From assembly GCA_029248185.1 (NCBI GenBank), contig JAQWJV010000052.1, positions 1 through 53,795 on the forward strand: DNA of 53,795 bases. The letters run 5' to 3'. This DNA is from Flavobacteriaceae bacterium. Its GTDB lineage: Bacteria > Bacteroidota > Bacteroidia > Flavobacteriales > Flavobacteriaceae. The notes under the pieces were generated by a model. That model worked only from the letters and a program-made list of their open reading frames with translations, did no database searches and was not told the DNA's origin. Below are positions 43,413 to 51,156 of this stretch, piece by piece. Both the position numbers and the translations under genes were made by a program. Within the stretch, counting starts at the first letter, position 1; each line of letters begins with the position of its first letter.

Positions 43413-44180
43413 ATGAAATCTCAGTATCCTTCTTCGAAATCACAAAGTAATAATCCTTCTGGAAAACAGAATGAAACCATCCGTTTGAATAAGTTTTTAT
43501 CCAATGCGGGATTGTGTTCAAGAAGAGAAGCAGACACTCATATTGAGATGGGTTTGGTTCATGTTAATGGTAAAATTATAACGGAAATGGGTTATCAAGT
43601 AAAACCGACCGATGAGGTGAAGTTTGATGGAGCCCGGGTGCAACAGACGCCTCCTGTCTATTTGCTTTTAAATAAACCAAAAGGTTTTGTCGCAACCTCT
43701 CAGGGAGGAAAAATCGTAAAATCTGTACAAGATCTTATTCGATCTGCAGTTAAAACCAAGGTCCCTCCAGTAGGGGATATGGGGCGTCCTATGACAGGAT
43801 TACTCTTCTTTACTAATGATGAAGTGCTTCGAAAAAAACTGAATAACTCCAAGTCTATCCCCATGATTTATCAAGTCCTTTTGGATAAAAATGTTACTTC
43901 TGAAATGATGAAGCAGCTCAAAGAGGGGCAAGTGGTTTTTGAGAAAAAACAAAAAATTAATGAGATAAGTCACATGGATGGTAAATCCAAAAAAGAGGTC
44001 GGAATAGAGGTGCATTCTTTAAGTCCAGCAATTATTGTAAAATTATTTGCTGCCGTAGGATGTAAAGTTGTCCTTTTAGATCGTGTCACCTACGCGGGCT
44101 TGACAAAAAAAGAATTACCGCGTGGAAACTGGAGAAGACTCAATACTAAAGAAATCGGTTTTTTGAAGATGCTTTCCTAA
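43413..44180 (+). CDS. RsuA/RluB-family pseudouridine synthase, catalytic Asp missing
   Basis: A 255-residue protein with the layout of ribosomal pseudouridine synthases. An S4 RNA-binding domain (IRLNKFLSNAGLCSRREADT) is followed by LLLNKPKGFVATSQ and the catalytic-domain end LDRVTYAGLTKKELPRGNWR. The active-site loop, normally GRLDRxTTGLL, reads VGDMGRPMTGLLFFTND, so Gly 124 stands where the catalytic Asp should be. It therefore looks catalytically dead but RNA-binding competent. It may be a paralogue with a structural or assembly role. The 3' end overlaps the convergent gene by 66 bases. Confidence 0.85.
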   Translation: MKSQYPSSKSQSNNPSGKQNETIRLNKFLSNAGLCSRREADTHIEMGLVHVNGKIITEMGYQVKPTDEVKFDGARVQQTPPVYLLLNKPKGFVATSQGGKIVKSVQDLIRSAVKTKVPPVGDMGRPMTGLLFFTNDEVLRKKLNNSKSIPMIYQVLLDKNVTSEMMKQLKEGQVVFEKKQKINEISHMDGKSKKEVGIEVHSLSPAIIVKLFAAVGCKVVLLDRVTYAGLTKKELPRGNWRRLNTKEIGFLKMLS

Positions 44181-45479
44181 AGGTCCACTAATCAACTCCC
44201 AAAGAAAACACCCATACATTAAAAGATAAGCAGGAACTTGCCAGCCTAATTGCTCTTGAAAACCCTCAGGACCGTAAGCACTATAACTCCAAAATACGGT
44301 AAGACTCCAAACTAGCGGATAAGCATATCCTGTTAGAATCCCTAAGAAAATCAAATTGATGATATACCATGGGTGGACGGTGGTTGCCATAAAAAAGTAG
44401 CAACTTAAGAGAAATAGCATGCTGGTGAATATTGCTTTAAGCTCTCTATTGGAGCGTAACAAAGTGAATACCAGTACCAATGCTATCGTAATATATGGAG
44501 TGATTTTCCCCAGTTTTCGTATGATATTATATCCTTCAATTTCATAGCCGATGCTTCGCACAATATTATAAATGCTTCCATTAAACTCAAATCGGTTAAA
44601 CCAAAGACCAATGGTGTTTTGGTAATTCGTTATCATGTCTGCTTCAATAAACGGACCCCACAGAAGTGCAGAGAACGTTACTATTGAAAGACAAAAAACT
44701 AGAAATTTTTTGAATCCTAGATAACGAAAAAAGAAGGGAAAAATCAATAGAGGCAGCAGTTTGATGGCTATAGCGAGTGCCATAAATAGCCCTCCAAGAA
44801 TAATTTTTTTCCTTATCAAATATAAAAATGCAACCAAAGTAAAGCAGAGCATAAAGGCTTCTCCGTGAAGATTTCCAATTCCTTCAATGATGACCAGCGG
44901 GTTAAGGAAATACCATCCCAAATGTTCTGGATTGAGATTGACTTTTTTTAACAATGCGATTCCTGAAAAAAATAGAAAAATTTCTGCTACAAAGTAGAAG
45001 ATTCGGAGCGATACAATAGCGGGCATTAAGTCACTCCGATTTAGTGACCCCATGATTTGATATAGATACTGACTCAGCGGAGGATAGTTAGAAAAATTTT
45101 CAGTACTCAGCGAGCCCATCTCCTTTAACAGAAGGTCTGCATTTGGAAAACCAAGAATTTCAATCAAATGATTTGGGGTATATAAATAGGGATTAATCCC
45201 TAAAAGCTGGATGTTTCCATCCCAAATGAAGCGATAAAAATCCTGTGAAAGTTCGGGTGTGTAGCCTAAGAACAAACCTCGGGCTATGAGACCAAAAATA
45301 AAAATCAAAGTTAAATTACTGTACTTTTTTAACCAGAACCCAAGGATTACAAATAGACAAGAATAAGTGAGTAAAAGAGGAAGAGTTTCCGTTCTTTTCA
45401 AATGAACTACTATGATATAAAATCCTGAGAGCATAAGGAGAGGAAGCAGCCATTGTAAAAGGGTATTTTTCTTTTCCAT
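44115..45479 (-). CDS. GT-C family polytopic mannosyltransferase-like protein
   Basis: A 454-residue membrane protein with about 11 helices. The first loop after the second or third helix has YTPELSQDFYRFIWDGNIQL, where the acidic Asp-Phe-Tyr region matches the catalytic loop of GT-C enzymes that use polyprenyl-phosphate sugars (GT87/MptA-like). INPYLYTPNHLIE follows. It is likely to add mannose from a lipid carrier on the periplasmic side. The polyprenyl-phosphate mannose synthase at 25155 could supply the donor. Its 3' end runs 66 bases into the convergent RsuA-like gene. Confidence 0.76.
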   Translation of the reverse strand: MEKKNTLLQWLLPLLMLSGFYIIVVHLKRTETLPLLLTYSCLFVILGFWLKKYSNLTLIFIFGLIARGLFLGYTPELSQDFYRFIWDGNIQLLGINPYLYTPNHLIEILGFPNADLLLKEMGSLSTENFSNYPPLSQYLYQIMGSLNRSDLMPAIVSLRIFYFVAEIFLFFSGIALLKKVNLNPEHLGWYFLNPLVIIEGIGNLHGEAFMLCFTLVAFLYLIRKKIILGGLFMALAIAIKLLPLLIFPFFFRYLGFKKFLVFCLSIVTFSALLWGPFIEADMITNYQNTIGLWFNRFEFNGSIYNIVRSIGYEIEGYNIIRKLGKITPYITIALVLVFTLLRSNRELKAIFTSMLFLLSCYFFMATTVHPWYIINLIFLGILTGYAYPLVWSLTVFWSYSAYGPEGFQEQLGWQVPAYLLMYGCFLWELISGPLGKHLQKTDFFSIESSPVSTR

Positions 45480-45483
45480 GGGA

Positions 45484-46998
45484 TTATAAATTCGGTTTTA
45501 AACCATGATAAAAAATACTGCTAAATCCAATAAAGAGTAATAAATGAAAGGGGAACAATCCAAAATCTCCTTCTGCTGAAACACCAAAAGCACTGAACAT
45601 CCCAAAAAGAAAATAGAGGGCAAAAACGAATTCTATTAGAGTGTAAATTGAACTGTTTTTAAGGGAGTATTTATTCGTTGAAATGCGACTGGAGTCACTG
45701 TTGATATTGAATTTAGGGGTCCGAACAAAGGGACTTTTTTTGCCTAGATGTCCTTCAAGAACTGCAATTGAATTATGGACTGCAAAACCCATTACAAGGC
45801 TATAAAAAAGTAAAAACCGCTTGATGTACTCTAAAAATGAACTCAATCCACCGCCAAAAATGCGTTTATGGATAAACCAATAGCAAAAGAAAAAAATAAG
45901 TGTACTAGCAACAAACAGTCCGCTTAAATTAAAAAGAAATCTTAAGTCGGGATAATATGCTTTGATAAACAACAAGGGTACACTTAACACGGCAACTATC
46001 AGTACATTTAGAAACATACTGCTATTTAATAAATGGAATAGCGCATTGAATTTTACGGAAAATGAAATATTATTTGAACGGATCACTTTTCCGATCATCT
46101 TTCTGAAATTTTCTGCTCCTCCCTTGTTCCAACGAAAATGTTGAGATCGAATGGCACTCAATGTAACGGGAAGTTCTGCAGGGGTGACTACATCATCGAG
46201 ATACTGAAACTTCCATTTTTTTAATTGTGCTCTATAGCTTAAATCAAGGTCTTCGGTAAGGGTATCTCCCTCCCAGTTTCCAGCATCCAAGATGCATTCT
46301 TTTCTCCAAATTCCAGCCGTACCATTAAAGTTGATAATGTGATTCTGTTGGTTACGTCCTACTTGTTCTAACAAAAAATGAGCGTCTAAAGCAAAGGCTT
46401 GAATTTCAGTCAAGACCGAAAAATGTCTGTTTAAATGCCCCCACCGGGTTTGTACTACCCCTATGTTGGGATTTTTAAAGTGTGGAATGGTTTTTAATAG
46501 CCAATCGGGTTGGGGTAAAAAATCTGCATCAAAAATGGCAATAAATTCCCCTGTAGCTGTCTCTAAACCATATTTTAGAGCACCGGCTTTAAATCCTTTT
46601 CTGTCTTTGCGGGTAATCAGTTCAACGGGGATCTTGTTTTTTTGGTGTTTTAAAACTAAACGTTTGCTTAATTCTAGGGATTCATCTGTGGAATCGTCCA
46701 ACACTTGAATTTGCAATTTATTTTTGGGAAATTCTATTTTTGAGATACACTCCAGTAAGCGCTCTACAACATAGAGTTCATTATACAAGGGTAGTTGAAT
46801 TGTGATTTTGGGAAGCGTTTTGGGTAAAGAGGGAAGGGGATCAGGGGTGTTTATTTTCTTGTTTTCATAGCGTAGGTAATAACGCAACATATTCAGTTGC
46901 GTTAAGCTGTAAATGAAAATAAGCAAAAGGCAAAAAAGATACACCCCTAAAATGGCTAGGGAAAAATAGCGTATGATGAGTTCGAGCTTTATTTCCAT
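45484..46998 (-). CDS. Processive GT2 glycosyltransferase (cellulose-synthase-like)
   Basis: A 504-residue membrane glycosyltransferase. An N-terminal helix (about 10-35) is followed by a GT-A domain with ITIQLPLYNELYVVERLLE, the D,D,D motifs in DDSTDES, DADFLPQPDW and LTEDLDLSYRAQ, and the processive signature QHFRWNKGG. Three to four more helices complete it. These are hallmarks of cellulose- or ceramide-glucosyltransferase-like GT2 enzymes that make a polymer or glycolipid. No bcsB or PilZ domain is present. It lies 4 bases upstream of the GT-C gene in the same operon. Confidence 0.87.
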   Translation of the reverse strand: MEIKLELIIRYFSLAILGVYLFCLLLIFIYSLTQLNMLRYYLRYENKKINTPDPLPSLPKTLPKITIQLPLYNELYVVERLLECISKIEFPKNKLQIQVLDDSTDESLELSKRLVLKHQKNKIPVELITRKDRKGFKAGALKYGLETATGEFIAIFDADFLPQPDWLLKTIPHFKNPNIGVVQTRWGHLNRHFSVLTEIQAFALDAHFLLEQVGRNQQNHIINFNGTAGIWRKECILDAGNWEGDTLTEDLDLSYRAQLKKWKFQYLDDVVTPAELPVTLSAIRSQHFRWNKGGAENFRKMIGKVIRSNNISFSVKFNALFHLLNSSMFLNVLIVAVLSVPLLFIKAYYPDLRFLFNLSGLFVASTLIFFFCYWFIHKRIFGGGLSSFLEYIKRFLLFYSLVMGFAVHNSIAVLEGHLGKKSPFVRTPKFNINSDSSRISTNKYSLKNSSIYTLIEFVFALYFLFGMFSAFGVSAEGDFGLFPFHLLLFIGFSSIFYHGLKPNL

Positions 46999-47681
46999 TT
47001 CGAAAAATAAAATTTACCAATCCAAGTTAAAATTTTATAGCCTGCCATTACGGTTCCTTTGAGGGTCCCTGAAACTTTTGAGGTTCCAATTCTTTTGCGA
47101 TAACGAACTGGAATTTCAAGATAGGGGATTTTTCTGCGCAATATTTTTAACTGCATTTCTACTGTCCAGCCGTAGGTCTTGTCTTGCATTTCAATGGACA
47201 AAAGATCATTCCATCCCAAGGCTCTAAAGGGACCTAGGTCTGTAAAGGTACTTTTGTATAAAATGCGCATCAGGAAACAAGCCAAGGCATTCCCAAAGAT
47301 TTGTTGGGGTGTTAGGGAGCCTTTTTCTCTTAAGTTTTTGGTTCGACTACCCAAAACAAAACGTGCCTCTTTTTTGATTAGGGGGGCAATAAGGACATCC
47401 AAATCTTCAGGAAAATCGGAATAATCTCCATCCAGAAAAACAACAATATTGGGTGGATCATTCTCCAAATAGCTGATGCCTTTAAGACAGGCATGACCAT
47501 ATCCTTTTTTGGGTTCAAAAAGAACGGTAGCTCCTTTTTTCTTGGCAATATCTTGGGTTAGGTCCGTTGAATTATTGTCCACCACAATTATTTCGTGAAC
47601 ACGATTGGGTAGGGCTTCTATGACATAACCAATCGATAAGGCTTCGTTAAATGCAGGGATAATGACGACAATTTTACTCAT
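46989..47681 (-). CDS. GT2 glycosyltransferase (DPM1/UDP-glucose-type)
   Basis: A 230-residue soluble GT-A enzyme. Motifs: VVIIPAFNEALSIGYVIEAL at the N-terminus, VVDNNSTDLTQDIAKKKGA, the metal-binding FLDGDYSDFPEDLDVLI, and VLGSRTKNLREKGS. The C-terminal RYRKRIGTSKVSGTLKGT is typical of polyprenyl-phosphate sugar transferases. It overlaps the processive GT2 by 10 bases, giving a three-gene glycosyltransferase operon. A TATCTTTG element at 47686-47693 lies only four bases before the ATG. Confidence 0.86.
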   Translation of the reverse strand: MSKIVVIIPAFNEALSIGYVIEALPNRVHEIIVVDNNSTDLTQDIAKKKGATVLFEPKKGYGHACLKGISYLENDPPNIVVFLDGDYSDFPEDLDVLIAPLIKKEARFVLGSRTKNLREKGSLTPQQIFGNALACFLMRILYKSTFTDLGPFRALGWNDLLSIEMQDKTYGWTVEMQLKILRRKIPYLEIPVRYRKRIGTSKVSGTLKGTVMAGYKILTWIGKFYFSKWK

Positions 47682-47685
47682 TATT

Positions 47686-47693
47686 CAAAGATA
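47686..47693 (-). promoter_or_regulatory. -7 promoter element for the glycosyltransferase operon
   Basis: Reads TATCTTTG on the minus strand, an exact consensus match, ending 4 bases before the ATG. A transcript from it would be leaderless or begin inside the start codon region. Confidence 0.5.
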
Positions 47694-47741
47694 TCTAATC
47701 CTACGTAAAGAGAAATGAATATAGACTTCAATTAGAATTTA

Positions 47742-49253
47742 TTAGAGGGTATTCCCCAAGGGGTAGTTTTCTGAATTAATTCGGTTTTCCAAACGATCAT
47801 TTTCTAATTTTAATACGCCTCGTGGGCAAACTGCAGAACAAATCCCACAACCAACACAGGAGGAACGAACAATATTTTCTCCCCGTTGAGCGTAGGCTCT
47901 GACGTCAATTCCCATTTCGCAATAGGTCGAACAATTACCACAAGAGATGCACTGCCCTCCATTGGTTGTTATTCTAAAGCGAGAAAGTAAACGCTGTTGC
48001 AGTCCAAGAATAGCAGCCATAGGACATCCAAAACGACACCACACTCTACTGCCCAAGATGGGATAAAACCCAACGCCTAAAACTCCTGAAAAGGCAGCAC
48101 CAACCCCAAAGCCATACCACTTCTGAAGTTTGTAGCTATTAATAAATAAGATGTTTTTTTCACCTGAAAAGGCTTGAATACTCAGCACTGCAATTAAGAT
48201 GATTCCAAGACTCAATAGACTGTATTTTGCATCTTTACTGAGTGCGCCTGTTTTCCAAAAGAAAAGGAGTGCCATAACAACTAAAATAAAGATGACGATG
48301 CCCCCAATAAATTGTTCTCTGCTGAACCAACTCATCGTTGAGTTTGAGGATAAAAAAGACCAAAGCACGGCTATAGTTGTGACACTAATGAATACCAAAA
48401 CCACATGAATCATCCAGCGTTCAAATTTCCAAACACTAATTTTTTTACTAGATAATTGTCTAAATGGATCTCCAGCAGTTTCTGCTAAGGCTCCACATCC
48501 ACACACCCAAGAACAATACCAACGTTTTCCATACAAATAGGTGAGTATGGGGGAGATAATGAACATTAATGCAAGTCCGAATGTCAAGAAAAAGAGACCT
48601 AAATTTCCACCGTTTAGCATATTTTTCAAATGCCATTGATCTAAAAAATAATAATTTAAGGGCCACATGTTTTTAAGGTCCTTTGCAAAATAAGGTGTTT
48701 CAGGATTTAGTTTCCCCAAAATTTCAGGGATTAAAAAGGCAAAACACAACTGAAAAAACATAACCGAAAGGGTGCGGATAATTTGATACCGATTGTGTCT
48801 ATATTTCCAAATAAACTTCACTCCAAACAGGAGGATGGCTGTGGTGTAAAGGGTTCCGTACAAAAACCATTGTGTTGCTGCATTGCCATTAAGGGCATAG
48901 CTTAGCGGATCAAAAACTTGAACTAAACCCGTACTCGTTCCGTTCGTGTTGAATCCTAATACTTCAGGAAACCAATATATCGCTACATAAAATCCTGTCA
49001 GGGCGATTCCTAAAGCCCATCCCCAAATTCCTTCAGCGGTTAGCGCATTAAACCAAACCCCATCGTTTTTTATTCCGGCCAAAGAACTTCCATATACTTT
49101 CTTAAAATACAATAGACTTCCAGAGACCATCATGAGCATACTCGCTACCAAAAGCAATAATTCATCTTGTGGGCTAAAGAAAAGGCTGCTTAAAAGCAAA
49201 AGAAAACCTGAGCTACCCAGAATGAGACTTCCTTTTTTTTGTGTTAAAATCAT
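47742..49253 (-). CDS. Membrane polyferredoxin (4Fe-4S, NapH/NosR/CcoG-like)
   Basis: A 503-residue membrane protein with about ten helices and several iron-sulfur motifs. YCSWVCGCGALAETAGDPF and VWCRFGCPMAAILGLQ are the conserved Cys pairs of NapH/NosR/RdxA-type proteins. CISCGNCSTYCEMGID and SCVGCGICSAVCPRG hold two 4Fe-4S clusters near the C-terminus. It should pass electrons across or along the membrane. I chose ATG 49253 because it overlaps the oxidoreductase stop as ATGA; a start at 49283 would add 10 unlikely residues. Acceptor unknown. Confidence 0.85.
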   Translation of the reverse strand: MILTQKKGSLILGSSGFLLLLSSLFFSPQDELLLLVASMLMMVSGSLLYFKKVYGSSLAGIKNDGVWFNALTAEGIWGWALGIALTGFYVAIYWFPEVLGFNTNGTSTGLVQVFDPLSYALNGNAATQWFLYGTLYTTAILLFGVKFIWKYRHNRYQIIRTLSVMFFQLCFAFLIPEILGKLNPETPYFAKDLKNMWPLNYYFLDQWHLKNMLNGGNLGLFFLTFGLALMFIISPILTYLYGKRWYCSWVCGCGALAETAGDPFRQLSSKKISVWKFERWMIHVVLVFISVTTIAVLWSFLSSNSTMSWFSREQFIGGIVIFILVVMALLFFWKTGALSKDAKYSLLSLGIILIAVLSIQAFSGEKNILFINSYKLQKWYGFGVGAAFSGVLGVGFYPILGSRVWCRFGCPMAAILGLQQRLLSRFRITTNGGQCISCGNCSTYCEMGIDVRAYAQRGENIVRSSCVGCGICSAVCPRGVLKLENDRLENRINSENYPLGNTL

Positions 49254-50563
49254 AATATTAATTTTGCTTTTGAGAGTTCCCATTCCAGACTTAACTCTTT
49301 TTCATAGGTAGGATAAAATTCAGGATCAAAATTAGCCTGATTAAAATATTGAATTACCCGATCCATAGGTTCTTTATCAGTGAGCCATTGATCAAAAATA
49401 CTATGTCTTAATCGAATTCCCATACTGATACAACCAAGAAGTTCTAAGGTTGTGGGGTTAAAACTTAATCGGATGGACTGATTTTTATTGGAATGTTTCC
49501 AAAAAAGATGGTGTTCTTCTTCTGGATTAGGTTCGATACTCACGTTTCCATAGGTTTGATATTCAATATCAAAAAACTTAGCTGAATTGAACCAATGTCC
49601 TGGAGCATATTTGGTCTTATTTCCCACTACAGTTTGTGCCAGTGTTTCTCCCATCATACGCCCTGTGTACCAAACGGCCTCAATTGAACGTCTACCTGAA
49701 ACAGGTTCCATTTGCTCAGCACAATCTCCAATGGCATATATATTAGGTAGATTGGTTTCAAGGTAGGAATTTACTTTAACTCCTCTTCCTAGCGCTAGAT
49801 CACTATTTTTTAAAAAATCTATGTTTGGAGTCACACCCACAGTAAGCCCTACCCATTGACTTTCGATACGATCTCCTTTATGGGTGATCACCCCTTTGGC
49901 TCTTCCCTCCTCATTAGATTCGATAGCTTTCAGCTCAGTTTCTAGTTGAAGGTCTATGCCGTGGGCGCGAATGTGTTGATTGATCATTTCTGACTCTTCG
50001 GGAGGTAACACCTTATTCCAAAAGCTAGATTCGCGGACTAAAAAATGAACTTTCTTTCCCCGACTGTGAAGCATTTCTGCTAATTCAATTCCAATAAGAC
50101 CTCCACCCACTAGGGTGGCCGATTGGATGGTGGGACTCCAAGACTCTAGCGTGTCTAGGTCCTGTTTGTGATACAAGCCTTGAACTGCCTTTAAGTCTTG
50201 ACCGGGCCAACCCAATTTGTTGGGTTTGGATCCACTCGCAATAATCAATATGTCGTAAGCCAGCGTGGCCCCCGTTTCAAACTCCAGGATTTGTTTTTTG
50301 TTTACAACTTGAGTTACCCGCTCAGAGCGGAGGTTAATTTTATTCTTCTCCCAAAAGTCATTTTCATAAGGTTGGGTATGTTCAAAACGCATATGCCCCA
50401 TATAGACATACATCAAAGCGGTACGTGAAAAAAAATAAGGAGTTTCCTCAGAAATGATGGTGATTGTATGATCCGATTGTTTTCGAATGTGACGGGCTGC
50501 AGTAATACCTGAAATTCCATTACCGATGATGACAATAGATTTTTTTGGGGTGTTTTTACTCAT
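49250..50563 (-). CDS. FAD-dependent NAD(P)H oxidoreductase
   Basis: A 437-residue pyridine-nucleotide-disulfide oxidoreductase fold protein. FAD motif IIGNGISGITAARHIRKQ (residues 12-29), NAD(P) motif VGGGLIGIELAEMLHSRGKK, second FAD motif IYAIGDCAEQMEPVSGRRS and the C-terminal dimer domain. It is like the N-terminal half of NirB or rubredoxin reductase, with no Cys pair. Coupled by ATGA overlap to the membrane polyferredoxin, so it probably feeds electrons from NAD(P)H into it. Confidence 0.88.
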   Translation of the reverse strand: MSKNTPKKSIVIIGNGISGITAARHIRKQSDHTITIISEETPYFFSRTALMYVYMGHMRFEHTQPYENDFWEKNKINLRSERVTQVVNKKQILEFETGATLAYDILIIASGSKPNKLGWPGQDLKAVQGLYHKQDLDTLESWSPTIQSATLVGGGLIGIELAEMLHSRGKKVHFLVRESSFWNKVLPPEESEMINQHIRAHGIDLQLETELKAIESNEEGRAKGVITHKGDRIESQWVGLTVGVTPNIDFLKNSDLALGRGVKVNSYLETNLPNIYAIGDCAEQMEPVSGRRSIEAVWYTGRMMGETLAQTVVGNKTKYAPGHWFNSAKFFDIEYQTYGNVSIEPNPEEEHHLFWKHSNKNQSIRLSFNPTTLELLGCISMGIRLRHSIFDQWLTDKEPMDRVIQYFNQANFDPEFYPTYEKELSLEWELSKAKLIL

Positions 50564-50607
50564 AAAGCTAAGTTACAATTTTTGGTGAGATAAAATTAAT
50601 TTGTACC

Positions 50608-50620
50608 TTGGTTTAACCAA
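50608..50620. promoter_or_regulatory. 13-base palindrome in the divergent gap, possible operator
   Basis: TTGGTTTAACCAA is a perfect inverted repeat around a central base, in the 138-base gap between the FAD oxidoreductase (minus) and the SRPBCC remnant (plus). Size and placement suit a dimeric regulator site; no regulator gene is adjacent. Confidence 0.3.
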
Positions 50621-50701
50621 ATCTTACATATCCATATGAATTTATCATTCAGCATTTTTTTATATCAAAATAACAGTGTATTCATTTTTTAAATTTAAAA
50701 A

Positions 50702-51152
50702 ATGGAAAACAAGTCAACTTCATTGTGGGCCAAAGTCACTGCCACGATCCCCAAAACTAAAGAAAAGGTTTGGGAGGTACTTACGAATCCTAAATTAACG
50801 GAACAGTATATGTACAATTGCCAACTGCATTCCACTTGGAAGTTAGGTTCTGAAGCAGTATGGAAAGAAAAACAAGACGATGGAACTTGGCAAGACCATG
50901 TAGTAGCTGAAGTTTTGGCTTATAAACCCCTATGAACATTTGGCTTTTAAAATTTTTCATAAGGCGACGGAAGAGCAATCGAGAGCGGTTTCTGAATTAC
51001 ACTTTAATTTGGATACAGTAGCGAATTCAACTTTGTTAACGATTAAGCAAGGAGATTTTAATGCGATGGCCTCAGCTAAAAAAAATCATTAAGCCTGCCA
51101 GCAAGGATGGGAATATGTTTTACCAAAATTAATTGCAAGCTGTAATACATAA
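50702..51152 (+). pseudogene. SRPBCC/AHSA1-domain gene with frameshift and in-frame TAA
   Basis: The gene starts intact (WAKVTATIPKTKEKVWEVLTN, a typical START/AHSA1 N-terminus) and runs to YKPL and TGA near 50935. Removing one base from the C-run at 50927-50930 restores the frame, which then reads YEHLAFKIFHKATEEQSRAV, LDTVANSTLLTIKQGDFN and SAKKNH. It then meets TAA at 51090-51092, followed in frame by ACQQGWEYVLPKLIASCNT and TAA at 51150. The C-terminal GWEYVLPKL is the family end. Two lesions therefore separate it from an intact gene of about 149 residues. Confidence 0.83.
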
Positions 51153-51156
51153 AGTC

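Noticed and set aside
30979-51152. Reassignment of TAA to glutamine in this genome
   Set aside because: Many intact genes (exbB, asnS, trmB and others) end at TAA at exactly the expected length, so TAA is a working stop codon. Isolated nonsense mutations, readthrough or errors explain the three cases better.
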